64,000 bases of DNA from Rhizobium sp. AQ_MP (GTDB lineage: Bacteria > Pseudomonadota > Alphaproteobacteria > Rhizobiales > Rhizobiaceae), in contig NZ_JACJVI010000005.1 in assembly GCF_014237835.1 (NCBI RefSeq), positions 248,001-312,000 on the forward strand, written 5' to 3'. Of this stretch, positions 26,927 through 36,133 are shown piece after piece (the stretch's first letter is position 1; every line of letters begins with the position of its first letter). The notes under the pieces were generated by a model. It had not been told where the DNA came from. It ran no database searches and saw nothing but the letters and a program-made list of their open reading frames with translations. Position numbers and translations under genes: made by a program.

Positions 26927-27655
26927 TTAGCTGCCGAGCTGCTCATAAAGCGCCTGGCTTTCCGCCAGGACCTCGTCCAGCCGGCGGCCTTCCTGAAAAT
27001 GGGCGAGGTGGTCGGGATAGGCGACACCGCCGGGCACCTTGGGGCAGATCTCGGGGGCGCGCAGGCGCGTTTCCACGGGGATGACGCCGGCCCAGACCGG
27101 TGAGTCGACATCGGCGGGGTCATCGGAGACGCCGCCGGAGCGGATCTTGGCCGAGGCCTCCTCGATGCGCATGCCGATGACCATGGTGCCCTTGGCTTCC
27201 TGCGGGTCGTTTTCGCGCAACACGCCCGTGCGGCCGGGATAGAAGCGGTCCACGACGGCATCCAAGGCCTCGGCCTTCTCCTCCGGGTCATCGATGATGT
27301 GCGCGGTGCCGAAGCACATGGCGGAGCGGTAGTTGGCGGAGTGGTGGAAACCGGAGCGGGCGAGCACCAGGCCATCGAGATGGGCGACGGTGAGGCAGAC
27401 GGGGATACCGGACTTCTGGGTCTTCAGCATGCGGCTCGCCGACGAGCCGTGCCAGAACAGCCAGTCGCCGTCGCGCCAGTGGATGGTCGGCGTGCAATAG
27501 GGCTGGCCGTCGATGACATAGGCGACGTGACAGAGGAGAGCCGCATCGAGCACGGCATAGACGACCTCGCGGTCGTAGGCTGCGCGCTCATGCAGGCGCT
27601 TTGCCCGGTTGCGCGGGGTGACGGGGAAGGATTGCGGGTCGGGTCTGTCGTTCAT
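26927..27655 (-). CDS. Pyridoxamine 5'-phosphate oxidase-like flavin-binding protein
   Basis: The 242-aa protein has the split-barrel FMN-binding fold of the PNPOx-like nitroimidazole-resistance group: LCHVAYVIDGQPYCTPTIHW, then DWLFWHGSSASRM and FHHSANYRSAMCFG. It probably binds FMN and reduces or shelters a flavin-linked substrate. It is divergent from a MocR regulator with a 14-base palindrome between them, so it is a likely target of that regulator. This gene pairing is common in Proteobacteria. Confidence 0.9.
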   Translation of the reverse strand: MNDRPDPQSFPVTPRNRAKRLHERAAYDREVVYAVLDAALLCHVAYVIDGQPYCTPTIHWRDGDWLFWHGSSASRMLKTQKSGIPVCLTVAHLDGLVLARSGFHHSANYRSAMCFGTAHIIDDPEEKAEALDAVVDRFYPGRTGVLRENDPQEAKGTMVIGMRIEEASAKIRSGGVSDDPADVDSPVWAGVIPVETRLRAPEICPKVPGGVAYPDHLAHFQEGRRLDEVLAESQALYEQLGS

Positions 27656-27691
27656 GCTTGCCTCCTTGCGGCTGATGCGGCAGGGATAATC

Positions 27692-27705
27692 GGATCAATT
27701 GGTCC
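27692..27705. promoter_or_regulatory. Probable MocR operator
   Basis: GGATCAATTGGTCC is an inverted repeat with one mismatch, centred in the 64-base gap between the divergent PNPOx-like and MocR genes. The position suits control of both. Confidence 0.5.
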
Positions 27706-27719
27706 AAAGAAGATCCACC

Positions 27720-29120
27720 ATGACGCAAAAACTGCGAACCAATTCCGACTGGTCTGCCAGCACGCCGATGTTGCCGGCCAAGGGCCCAAGGCGGCTGGCG
27801 CTTTATCGCGCGCTGCGCGGGCTGATCGAGAGCGGCCAGATGAAGCCCGGCGACAAGCTGCCGACGACGCGGGACATTGCCGGTCGCTTCGGCATTTCGC
27901 GCGGGGCGGCGGTTGCGGCCTATGAAATGCTGGTGGCGGACGGCTTTGCCGAGGCGCGGGTGGGGGCGGGGACCTATGTGGCCGAGGCCGTGCCGCGGTT
28001 GCCGGCACCGCCCGAGCCGCAGGTGATCGAGGCCGAGGAGGCAAAGCCGCCGCTGCCCGGGGCTCTCGGCTGCTCGACGGCGGACGAGACGACGCTCCGC
28101 ATCTTCCGCATGCTGATGAACCGGCATCTGACCCAGCCATCGGCGCGGCATTTCCATTACAACGACCCGGCCGGAAGCCTGGCGCTGCGTGTCGAGGTCG
28201 CGGCTTACCTCAAGGCGGCGCGAGGGGTGACTTGCGAGCCGGATCAGGTGATCATGACGGCGGGCACGCAGCAGGGGCTGGATCTGGCTGTGCGGACGCT
28301 GCTCAAACCCGGCGATCCCGTCTGGATCGAGGACCCGTGTTATGCCGCCGCCCGCGAACTGTTCGAGGGCACGGGGCTTTGCGTGACGCCGGTTCCCGTC
28401 GATGGCGAGGGGATCGATGTGGCCGCAGGGATTGCGGCTGCGCCTGCGGCGAAGGCGGTCTATGTCACGCCGTCGCATCAATATCCGCTGGGTGTGACGC
28501 TTTCGATGGCCAGGCGTCTGGCGCTCATCGACTGGGCTCGGGCTACGGGCGCCTATATCATCGAGGATGATTACGACAGCGAGTTCCGCTTTGCCGGGCC
28601 GCCCTTGAGCGCCCTGCAGGGCATCGATGGCGAGGGACGGGTGATCTATCTCGGGACGTTTTCCAAGACGCTGCTGCCGGGCTTTCGCTTCGGCTATCTC
28701 GTGGTGCCCCGGGCCTTGCGTGAGGGGGTGCTGACCATTCGCCGGCTAACGGATCGCTTTCCCTCGACGCTATCAGAGGATGCGCTGACCGAATTCCTGC
28801 GCGACGGGCATTTTTCGGCGCATATCAAACGGGCGCGCAAGCGGGTGAAGGCGGCGAGGGATGCGCTGGTCGCGGCGCTGCGCTCGAACAGGCTGACGGT
28901 GAGCGTGCCGGAGCAGGGGCTGCATCTGGTGGCGGAGCTCGACGGCGCGGAAGACGATGTGGCGCTGGCGCATGAGGCACGGGCGGTGGGTTTCGGGGTG
29001 AAGGCACTGTCGCCGCTTTATGCCGGGCCGACGGAGCGGCGAGGGCTGGTGGTGGGGTTTTCCGGGTTTGAGCCCGAGTTTCTGGCGGCGGCCGCGCGGC
29101 GGTTTGCGGCGGGGCTTTGA
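27720..29120 (+). CDS. MocR-family regulator (GntR DNA-binding plus aminotransferase-like domain)
   Basis: The 466-aa product joins a GntR winged helix (LPTTRDIAGRFGISRGAAVA) to a fold type I aminotransferase domain with the PLP-binding Lys in YLGTFSKTLLPGFRFGY and the conserved IEDDYDSEFR. Such regulators use PLP or a PLP adduct as effector, as PdxR does. The ATG at 27720 is preferred over the frame start at 27699, which lies inside the operator. The likely target is the divergent PNPOx-like gene. Confidence 0.93.
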   Translation: MTQKLRTNSDWSASTPMLPAKGPRRLALYRALRGLIESGQMKPGDKLPTTRDIAGRFGISRGAAVAAYEMLVADGFAEARVGAGTYVAEAVPRLPAPPEPQVIEAEEAKPPLPGALGCSTADETTLRIFRMLMNRHLTQPSARHFHYNDPAGSLALRVEVAAYLKAARGVTCEPDQVIMTAGTQQGLDLAVRTLLKPGDPVWIEDPCYAAARELFEGTGLCVTPVPVDGEGIDVAAGIAAAPAAKAVYVTPSHQYPLGVTLSMARRLALIDWARATGAYIIEDDYDSEFRFAGPPLSALQGIDGEGRVIYLGTFSKTLLPGFRFGYLVVPRALREGVLTIRRLTDRFPSTLSEDALTEFLRDGHFSAHIKRARKRVKAARDALVAALRSNRLTVSVPEQGLHLVAELDGAEDDVALAHEARAVGFGVKALSPLYAGPTERRGLVVGFSGFEPEFLAAAARRFAAGL

Positions 29121-29173
29121 CGCGAGTGGCGGCGGTGATTGCAGCAGGGCGACGGGGGCAGGGCGTTTGCCGT

Positions 29174-29225
29174 GGGGTACCTCCCTCTGTCGGCTGCGCC
29201 GACATCTCCCCCACACTGGGGGAGA
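29174..29225. repeat. Palindromic element, intergenic copy D
   Basis: The fourth copy of the GGTACC-CCTCTGTC...GACATCTCCCCC element, with stems TGTCGGC/GCCGACA and CTCCCCC/GGGGGAG. It lies 53 bases past the MocR stop. Confidence 0.85.
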
Positions 29226-29677
29226 ATGGGCCGTCGCGTATGCCGCTCTCTCGGTGATCCCAGAGGCGGATGATGGGCGGCGTTTCGGCCACAGGGGGGG
29301 GCGCCGAACGCCATCGTTTCCTGTTGGGGAAGAGCCGTGCCTTTTCGACCGCATGGTGCCGGGCCTCGACGGCTGTTGTTCCCAAACATAGTCACCCAAG
29401 AGGATGAATCCGCGGGGTGAAAACTCCTCGGCATTCAGCTGGAATTAACAGAGACGATTCGATGCTATTGCGTGGGGTGTGTCGCGGCACCTGCTGCGTG
29501 CCAGGCGGGTAAGACGATCACCTTCGACAGCCGTTCCTTTCTCCAAGGCAGCGGTGGTCGCGGCGGTCGGCCTTGTCTCGCGCGAAGCCGGCATACCCCT
29601 ACGCAACCCTGCAATTCAAAGACCAACCACAGCGGAACATGGCACAGATGCCCAGTGAGACACCCAAGGCGAGAGGC
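29226..29677. other. Intergenic region before the serine protease gene
   Basis: These 452 bases carry no gene I can support. Open frames here lack family-like sequence, and the protease gene's own upstream codons (29573-29677) do not resemble a signal peptide. Part of it is probably the protease promoter region. Confidence 0.4.
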
Positions 29678-30583
29678 ATGACATCAAGGATCCTATCGGT
29701 GCTGGCCGGCACGGCGCTCATGGGATTGGCGGCGGCCGGTCCAGCCCGGGCGGTGATCATTCTCGACAGCACCTGGGCTGCTCAGGGGGGGGCGGTCGGG
29801 GCGGAAGGCGAGGGATTTGGCGCGGCCAAGGCGCTCGCCATGGAGCCGCAATTCTGCGCCATCATGAGCTTTTACGACGGCGAGCAGATCGGCGGTTCCG
29901 GCACCTGGATCGGCAATGACGCGGATGGCACAGCCTATGTTTTGACCGCGGCGCATAACTTCGGCACCGGCAACGACCCGGACAACTGGACCTATTACAC
30001 CCGCGCCGGCACCGAATTTTCCGGCAAGGCCGTGCATATCCATCCCAATTACGACGCAAACAGCGACGACACGCCGGGCTATGATCTCGCCATCGTGGAA
30101 CTGAACGGACCGGTGGAGGATTGCGATACGCCACCGCTCCTCTATGGCGGGAAGGATGAACTCGGAAAAGTCGCCACCATGGTCGGCTTCGGCTCGCGGG
30201 GCATCGGCTCGGTCGGTCAGGATGACAAATACTACAAGAGCGAGGATGCTGCTGCGGCGCGCAACATCATCGACGTGGTCGAGGATCCGGCCCCCGACGG
30301 CAAAGGCGGCAACCAGCTGCTGGTCGACTTCGACAGCGAAGATGGCGCCAACAATGTCTTCGACAACAGCGATCCCATGCCGGTGGATGAGTATGAGGGC
30401 GTGCTGGGCTCGGGCGACAGCGGCGGCTCGCTCTGGATCGAGACCGACGAGGGCTGGGCCATTGCCGGGGTCAACGACTGGGGCGACGATGCCGTCTATG
30501 GCTCGACGGGCGGTTTCGGCCGTGTCAGCCCGCAATATGAGTGGATCAAGTCGATCTTCGATGCGAAGTTCACCGGCGAGTAG
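29678..30583 (+). CDS. Secreted trypsin-like serine protease
   Basis: The ATG at 29678 gives a typical 25-residue signal peptide ending GPARA; the frame runs further upstream, but GAGAGG precedes this ATG. The mature domain has the chymotrypsin-fold triad: His93 in LTAAH, Asp136 in YDLAIV and Ser248 in GSGDSGGSL. Two cysteines (about 60 and 149) may form a disulfide. Length (301 aa) fits a single protease domain with an Asp-rich insertion before the Ser motif. It should act in the periplasm or outside the cell. Confidence 0.92.
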   Translation: MTSRILSVLAGTALMGLAAAGPARAVIILDSTWAAQGGAVGAEGEGFGAAKALAMEPQFCAIMSFYDGEQIGGSGTWIGNDADGTAYVLTAAHNFGTGNDPDNWTYYTRAGTEFSGKAVHIHPNYDANSDDTPGYDLAIVELNGPVEDCDTPPLLYGGKDELGKVATMVGFGSRGIGSVGQDDKYYKSEDAAAARNIIDVVEDPAPDGKGGNQLLVDFDSEDGANNVFDNSDPMPVDEYEGVLGSGDSGGSLWIETDEGWAIAGVNDWGDDAVYGSTGGFGRVSPQYEWIKSIFDAKFTGE

Positions 30584-30598
30584 GCGGCGGACGGGGTG

Positions 30599-30772
30599 AT
30601 GCTGGAAGGCAAATGGTTCTACGGCAAAGGCTGGGTGAAGGTGCTGCGGCGGCGGATACTGGCCTTTCGCGGCTTCAAGGATTTGAAGGTGAAGCAATTT
30701 GGCCCGGTGCGCGGGGCCACGCCGGAGGTGCTGGCGAAGATGGTGGTGGATCCCTCGGGGATTTTGGGGTGA
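30599..30772 (+). CDS. Small basic 57-aa protein (putative)
   Basis: The frame starts 15 bases after the protease stop with GGGG close to the ATG. The product (MLEGKWFYGKGWVKVLRRRI, then LAFRGFKDLKVKQFG) is basic and amphipathic, has no cysteine and has no recognisable domain. Its spacing suggests co-transcription with the protease gene. The alternative is a fortuitous open frame in G+C-rich DNA. Confidence 0.4.
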   Translation: MLEGKWFYGKGWVKVLRRRILAFRGFKDLKVKQFGPVRGATPEVLAKMVVDPSGILG

Positions 30773-30886
30773 AGGTGTGAGTAACTATCAGCCTAATAGC
30801 TGCTTTTGAACAGTCCCGGACGCTACAATTCGTTTTGGCTTCACTTTCAATTAGCATTGGAACTGTTCACTGCGGCTCTCAGCCAG

Positions 30887-33175
30887 TCATTCTAGCTTTC
30901 GTAGGGACGAAAACATTGCTGCCAAATCAGAATTGGAGAAGTCTTGTTTCGGAATGTTCGGCCCTGTTGAATGTCGTGAGCGATACGCGTGTTTGGCATT
31001 CTCGTTTTCTTCGCGGTTGCGCATTTCGCTTGCCCACTCCAGTTGTTGAAGCCGTTCGGTGAATTCCTGTTTCTTCGAATAAGGTACCGAAACCGGCGCA
31101 TAATTCTCGATCGCTTCGATATGGGTAAGCCAGTCCGCGATCTCCTGTTCGGGGTCGGTGCTTCGTGGAATGGTGTCTACGCTGAGAGCATCGACCGCTT
31201 CCTCGACGGCCTGTTCAAATCGCTCCATAAAGACGTCGGGCATATCCAGTGTGGCGGTATTCAGGCTTTGAGCAAGCTTGGCGAGTTCCTCAAGTTCCAT
31301 TGCGTAGTCTCGATCCTCGCATACGAACCTGTATACTTCGCGGCGCAGATACCGGCCAAAGGATCTGGCATGTGGCAGATGGCTGTATCGTCCATCTATC
31401 AGCGCTTCAGCAAGTTGGGGTAGCTTTACAGGATCTATCCAATAGGCTTTGGACAAATCGGACCGCCGCAACCTTCGGCAGATTTCGAGGTCGCCAGTTA
31501 ACAGGATCAGGTCACCAACCAGATCTGCCATTTCATGTAACGGCAACTGACTTGTTAACCGGGTGGCAGCGATGTTTTGAAGCAACAGTACAGCAACCTC
31601 CAATTTCATAGGTGCTGAACCGTTAGTCTTGACCAAATCCCAGAACTTTACAGCAGTCTGCCATCGAGGCAATGAGCCAGCCATCACCTTCAGAACATTC
31701 GCGTCCATTGCCTCTCGCGATAGGAAATCTTGGACGGAAGGATTGATGAAGTTGACACGGTCATCGTCAATTACCACGAACGAGGATTTAACTTCCCGGA
31801 TCGCTTCTTCAAACATGGTCTCACGCAAACCTTGTTCCGAAATAACCCCGAAACGGACCACGGCGTTCTCGAAGAAAGGACGAAGTTTTTTCACGGAAGC
31901 ACCGTTGCCACGCCATACCTCGGCCTCACAGTAATAGAGGGAGTACAACATTGCCCTGGCCCTTTCGCTGATGTGATGCCTGAAGGCCTTTTCCCAGATT
32001 TTGTCTGGCCTTTCCAAGGTCTCCAGAAAATGAGCTGGATATTGCTCTGGTAGTATTCCGCGCTGACCTATCTCGTCCGTCATCCACTGGACGATGCGTG
32101 GCATATAGTTGCGATGATCAACGATCTGACGAACGGTATCCCCGGCTAAAAGGGCCTGTATCGAGCGCTGATCAATATTTGCGTGGTAAAGGTGATTATA
32201 AAGAATGCGCGCCTTCAGCTCGCGCGTATAGGTGGCTAGATTGAGAACAAACTCGGACATCCGAACACGGCTCTCATCCAAAGCTTCTGAAAAGGTCAAT
32301 GCGGCCTCCCAGATATAGGCTCGAGTTGTCAGAACGAAACGCTTGGTCTTGTCTCGGTGGATCATTGCCATGAAGCGGACAATCTTGCTGTCCTGGCGTG
32401 CAAGCGCGGCCTGGTCCAACTGGATCTTGCCTAGGAAGTCGTCGAATACAAAAATTTGCTGCGCTTCGGCTCTGAAGGCTCGAAACCCGTCCTCGATGGA
32501 ACCAATAGCCACGAACTCCCAACCGTCATCGCTGTAGTCCGCGGCAATAACTTGCGATAGCGTGGTTTTGCCAACGCCTGGCGGCCCCGAGATAATCAGA
32601 CAATGTCTGTCCTCAAGGATACGAATTGACGCCGCCAAACTGGGATTAGCGACATAAACCTTGAGGATTCGCTCCAACTGGTAATCGTCGGCCGCAGAGA
32701 AAACTGCAATATCATTATTTAGCAACCTCTGGAGCACCGCGCTGCTCGATAGCCAGAGCTTGATGTTTCGCTTTTCGACCTGTGAATGCCGTCGAAGCAG
32801 TGCATTGAGTTCAGTGCGCCCCCAAATTCGCGACGCCGTCGCCGACGAGTAGTTCAGCAAAGATGCCAATTTGGATTTACGTGGCTGGGTGAGTGGCTGC
32901 GAGGTAAGAAAGTAGTATTCGACTGGCTTGAGCTGAGCGACCTTAACAGACTCTTTCTTTGCTGAGGTTTGGAGGCTTGACCACGTGCTGGCTTTGTAGT
33001 GCTTTGCTTGCAAAATGATGTCACCGTCGGCACGCGAATGTCGACCATCCATTCCACCATCAGCGCCTTCCGCGAAACGCTCAAAGCGCAGGCCTGTTTC
33101 CGCAGCCAGAAGATCGATGCAAAGCCCCTCGAATTCAATCGGCGAGAGATTAGCGAAGTCATAGATGTCAGTCAT
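30887..33175 (-). CDS. Mrr-type nuclease fused to a STAND NTPase (defence-type protein)
   Basis: The N-terminal domain has the restriction-endonuclease fold motif of Mrr-like proteins (FEGLCIDLLAAETG, then GMDGR...IILQAKHY, with the QxK active-site Lys near residue 55). A P-loop NTPase follows with Walker A GPPGVGKTT (about 195-203) and Walker B IFVFDDFLG, of the nSTAND3 type, then a long helical region that probably senses a target. This is the layout of Avs-like antiphage proteins: recognition, oligomerisation, then DNA cleavage. The ATG at 33175 (MTDIYDFANL) is preferred over the frame start at 33355. The gene stands alone and is less G+C-rich than its flanks, which fits transfer. Confidence 0.88.
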   Translation of the reverse strand: MTDIYDFANLSPIEFEGLCIDLLAAETGLRFERFAEGADGGMDGRHSRADGDIILQAKHYKASTWSSLQTSAKKESVKVAQLKPVEYYFLTSQPLTQPRKSKLASLLNYSSATASRIWGRTELNALLRRHSQVEKRNIKLWLSSSAVLQRLLNNDIAVFSAADDYQLERILKVYVANPSLAASIRILEDRHCLIISGPPGVGKTTLSQVIAADYSDDGWEFVAIGSIEDGFRAFRAEAQQIFVFDDFLGKIQLDQAALARQDSKIVRFMAMIHRDKTKRFVLTTRAYIWEAALTFSEALDESRVRMSEFVLNLATYTRELKARILYNHLYHANIDQRSIQALLAGDTVRQIVDHRNYMPRIVQWMTDEIGQRGILPEQYPAHFLETLERPDKIWEKAFRHHISERARAMLYSLYYCEAEVWRGNGASVKKLRPFFENAVVRFGVISEQGLRETMFEEAIREVKSSFVVIDDDRVNFINPSVQDFLSREAMDANVLKVMAGSLPRWQTAVKFWDLVKTNGSAPMKLEVAVLLLQNIAATRLTSQLPLHEMADLVGDLILLTGDLEICRRLRRSDLSKAYWIDPVKLPQLAEALIDGRYSHLPHARSFGRYLRREVYRFVCEDRDYAMELEELAKLAQSLNTATLDMPDVFMERFEQAVEEAVDALSVDTIPRSTDPEQEIADWLTHIEAIENYAPVSVPYSKKQEFTERLQQLEWASEMRNREENENAKHAYRSRHSTGPNIPKQDFSNSDLAAMFSSLRKLE

Positions 33176-33530
33176 CGGCACGAACCCCATGTGTTGTGAC
33201 AATGATATCCGAGAAATTGTTGTGGAGCACTGAGCCAGCTGAGATTGCAACAGTTTTGAAAGTTGCACCTGCAGTATCAGAGTAAGGTCGCCGCTTTGCA
33301 ATTCGCTATATCTGCTGATACGGCGCCGGGGCATCGCGAAGGCGATGCTGCTCATTGAATCTCGGAGCGTTATCCCAGCCCTGTCTGGTAGCCGCGTAGC
33401 GGCTGACTACAGCGCCCAAAGGGGCGTTGCGAGCGAACTTGATATCTAGAGGCTCAAAGCCGCATGATTTGCTTTCCGCTATATCCTTCAAGCCTCCAAC
33501 GCCCCAGTCAGAACAGAGCGACCTCGCCTC

Positions 33531-35570
33531 TTACTCCCTGCTCCTCCTTCTCCTCCGCCCGCCACCGTCCCCATCGCCCTCCGCCAGAACCTTCCGCTCC
33601 GGCAGCGTCACCACACTCGCCAGCTTCGGGAAGGGATCGACCTTGTTCGGCAGCGCCATGGCGTCGATGAAGAGTTGCTGGAAGTGGGGTTCCAGCGCCG
33701 TTTCGATCTTTTCGATGCGGGTGACGGTGTCCTCGATTTCGCGGCGGTGGTCGCGGTTGAGGAGGGCCATGAGGGCGCCTGTGCCGGCGGCGTTGCCGAC
33801 GGCTTTGACGTCAGAGAGTTCGCAATCGGGGATGAGGCCCAAGACCATCGCGTATTTCGGATCGATGAAGGAGCCGAAGGCGCCGGCGAAGCGGATGGTG
33901 TCGACGGTTTCGACCTTGAGCTTTTCCATCAGGAGCTTGATGCCGGCATAAAGCGCGGCCTTGGCGAGCTGGATGGCGCGCACGTCGTTTTGGGTGACCG
34001 TGATCTTCTGGGCGCCGTCATGCAGCAGGTAGGAGAAGGTGCGGCCGTTTTCGAGGATGCGGGGGCTTTTGGCGGCCATCGCGCCATCGACGACGCCATC
34101 GGCGGAGATGACGCCGGAGAGGTACATTTCGGCGACGACTTCGATGATCGCCGAGCCGCAGATGCCGGTGATGCCGGTCTTTTCCGCCGCTTCGGCAAAG
34201 CCTTCCTCATCCGACCACTGCTCGACGCCGATCACCTTGAAGCGGGGTTCGAGGGTTTGAGGGTCGATGCGGACGCGTTCGATGGCGCCGGGGGCAGCGC
34301 GCTGGCCGCAGGAGATTTCGGCACCTTCGAAGGCTGGACCGGTGGGCGACGAGGCGGCAACCGTGCGTGTGCGGTTACCAAGCACGATCTCGGCATTGGT
34401 GCCGACATCGACCATCAGCATCATCTTGTCCTGGCGGTGCGGGCCTTCCGCCAGGGTGGCGCCGGCGGCATCCGCCCCGACATGGCCGGCGATGCAGGGG
34501 AGCAGATAGGTGCGGGCACCCTGATTGAGCGAAAGCTCGATGTCGGAAGCCTTGCAGGAGACGGCGCCGGATACCGCGAGCGCAAAGGGCGCCTGGCCGA
34601 GTTCGGTCGGGTCGATGCCGAGGAAGAGGTGGTGCATGATCGGGTTGGCGACGAAGACGGCATCGAGGATGTCGGTGCGGGCGACGCCGCCTTCGGTGCA
34701 GACCTTGTCGACGAGATCGGAGACGGCCTGGCGGACGGCCTTGGTCATGGCCTCGCGGCCATCCGGGTTCATCATCACATAGGAGACGCGGCTCATCAGA
34801 TCCTCGCCGAAGCGGATCTGCGGGTTGGACGCGCCGGAGGAGGCGACGATGCGGCCCGAGAGCAGCGAGACGAGGTGCATGGCGATCGTGGTCGAGCCGA
34901 TGTCGCAGGCGATGCCATAGGCTTCGTTGTGCAGGCCGGGCCAGAGCGCAATGACGGTCGGGCGCGAGGTGACGCTGTCGCGATGGATCGCGGCGGTGAC
35001 GGTGAAATTTTGCCTGCGCAGGATCTTTTGCGCCTGGGCCAAGAGATAGGGCTCGATCTGCAGATCGGTATAACCCCAGTCCTTTTCCAGCATGACCTTC
35101 ATGCGGTCGAGATCGCCGAGCGGCTTGTGCATGTCGGGTTCGTCGACCTCGACATAACACAGATGGACGGCCGGGTTGCGCTCGATGACGCGGTCGGAGG
35201 CTGCCTTGCGCACGACCTGGGCATTGACGACCGTATCCTGGGGCACGTCGACGACGAGATCGCCCTGGATGGTGGCCGAGCAGGAGAGGCGACGGCCCTC
35301 GGGCAGGCCGCGAACGCGGTCATAGCGCTCTTCCTTTGGGCCGATGGGGGAGATGTGATCGTTGGACGAGGTGATGCCGTGTTTGGCGAACTGGCCTTCC
35401 TGGACCTCGATCTGGCAGCGCCCGCAGGTGGCACGACCGCCGCAGACGCTCTCGACATAGACGCCGAGCGTGCGGGCTGCCTCGAGCACCGGAGTGCCGA
35501 CGGGGAAATGGCCACGCTTGCCGGAGGGCATGAAGAGGACGAGGGGGTCTTGGTTGGTGGCGTCTGTCAT
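33531..35570 (-). CDS. RamA-like ATP-dependent reductive activator of corrinoid proteins (ferredoxin-ASKHA)
   Basis: An N-terminal [2Fe-2S] ferredoxin domain has Cys43, Cys49, Cys52 (CGGRATCGRC) and Cys97. It is followed by a linker and an ASKHA ATPase-like domain (DUF4445) with GIACDIGSTTIAMHL and MMLMVDVGTNAEIVLGN. Proteins of this type use ATP and an electron to return oxidised Co(II) corrinoid to the active Co(I) state. The start is taken at 35570; the longer frame would overlap the 97-aa gene. The 679-aa product ends in an Arg-rich tail. It closes the leftward one-carbon operon. Confidence 0.92.
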   Translation of the reverse strand: MTDATNQDPLVLFMPSGKRGHFPVGTPVLEAARTLGVYVESVCGGRATCGRCQIEVQEGQFAKHGITSSNDHISPIGPKEERYDRVRGLPEGRRLSCSATIQGDLVVDVPQDTVVNAQVVRKAASDRVIERNPAVHLCYVEVDEPDMHKPLGDLDRMKVMLEKDWGYTDLQIEPYLLAQAQKILRRQNFTVTAAIHRDSVTSRPTVIALWPGLHNEAYGIACDIGSTTIAMHLVSLLSGRIVASSGASNPQIRFGEDLMSRVSYVMMNPDGREAMTKAVRQAVSDLVDKVCTEGGVARTDILDAVFVANPIMHHLFLGIDPTELGQAPFALAVSGAVSCKASDIELSLNQGARTYLLPCIAGHVGADAAGATLAEGPHRQDKMMLMVDVGTNAEIVLGNRTRTVAASSPTGPAFEGAEISCGQRAAPGAIERVRIDPQTLEPRFKVIGVEQWSDEEGFAEAAEKTGITGICGSAIIEVVAEMYLSGVISADGVVDGAMAAKSPRILENGRTFSYLLHDGAQKITVTQNDVRAIQLAKAALYAGIKLLMEKLKVETVDTIRFAGAFGSFIDPKYAMVLGLIPDCELSDVKAVGNAAGTGALMALLNRDHRREIEDTVTRIEKIETALEPHFQQLFIDAMALPNKVDPFPKLASVVTLPERKVLAEGDGDGGGRRRRRSRE

Positions 35571-35589
35571 GTTCTTTATCCGCGTCCTC

Positions 35590-35883
35590 TCAGGGCGCCA
35601 GTTTGATATAGGCGAGCGCGGCAATCAGGGCAGCCGCGAGCCCAGCTCCGGAAATCCAAGTAAATTGGTTGATCCGCCTCGCGGTCGCCAAGTGGGGTGC
35701 CTTGGCCACGATCACAACCAATGCCAAGCCGATCGTGACGACGAGGAGGATGGCAGGAAGCAAAAACGCCTGCAGTGACTGGCTCGCTTGCGCGAATTGC
35801 TGCTTGTCCGGAAACGCGCCCAGTCTGAGAACGGCAACGACGATAACCGCAAATAGTGTCGTATACAGAAATTGCTTCAGCAT
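35590..35883 (-). CDS. Small membrane protein, 97 aa
   Basis: Three hydrophobic helices (FLYTTLFAVIVVAVLRLG, FLLPAILLVVTIGLALVVIV, GAGLAAALIAALAYI) make this a small inner-membrane protein of unknown function. It lies between two copies of the ferredoxin-gene 5' end, in the same direction as the operon, and its start overlaps the stop of the remnant reading upstream. It may have been inserted into the operon after a partial duplication. Confidence 0.75.
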   Translation of the reverse strand: MLKQFLYTTLFAVIVVAVLRLGAFPDKQQFAQASQSLQAFLLPAILLVVTIGLALVVIVAKAPHLATARRINQFTWISGAGLAAALIAALAYIKLAP

Positions 35884-36008
35884 AGCGGATCCCGCGCGTG
35901 GACCAGTGCTCTGTCCTTACCTTTCAGCGGAATACCTGCCTTCACACAACGAACTCCGGCGGTGCCGGAGGTCATGAAGAGGACGAGGGGATCTGCGGTC
36001 TCGGTCAT
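35877..36008 (-). pseudogene. Duplicated 5' fragment of the RamA-like gene
   Basis: The 43-codon reading starts MTETADPLVLFMTSGTAGV, closely matching the RamA-like start MTDATNQDPLVLFMPSGKRG; the DNA CCCCTCGTCCTCTTCATG is shared. The match then decays and the frame ends where the 97-aa gene begins. I read it as a truncated duplicate. It could also be a short coupled peptide. Confidence 0.65.
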
Positions 36009-36050
36009 CAGGGTCTTTCGGTTTCGAGGGACGTTTCCCTCTTTGTTGGT

Positions 36051-36109
36051 GGAGGGGGTATACCCCCTCATCCGGCGCTACGCGCCACCTTCTCCCCGCT
36101 GGGGAGAAG
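36051..36109. repeat. CCCTCATCC-family double-hairpin repeat
   Basis: GGAGGGGGTATACCCCCTC followed by CGGCGCTACGCGCC and CTTCTCCCC/GGGGAGAAG repeats the layout of the element at 2000-2083. It lies 25 bases past the methyltransferase stop. Confidence 0.7.
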
Positions 36110-36133
36110 AGGCGCCTCAACCGGTCTTTCCCA

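Noticed and set aside
33356-33530. Possible tRNA or structured RNA between the STAND gene and the RamA-like gene
   Set aside because: GTAGCCGCGTAGCGGCTGAC forms only a small local hairpin; no cloverleaf or TTCGAATC-like arm is present.
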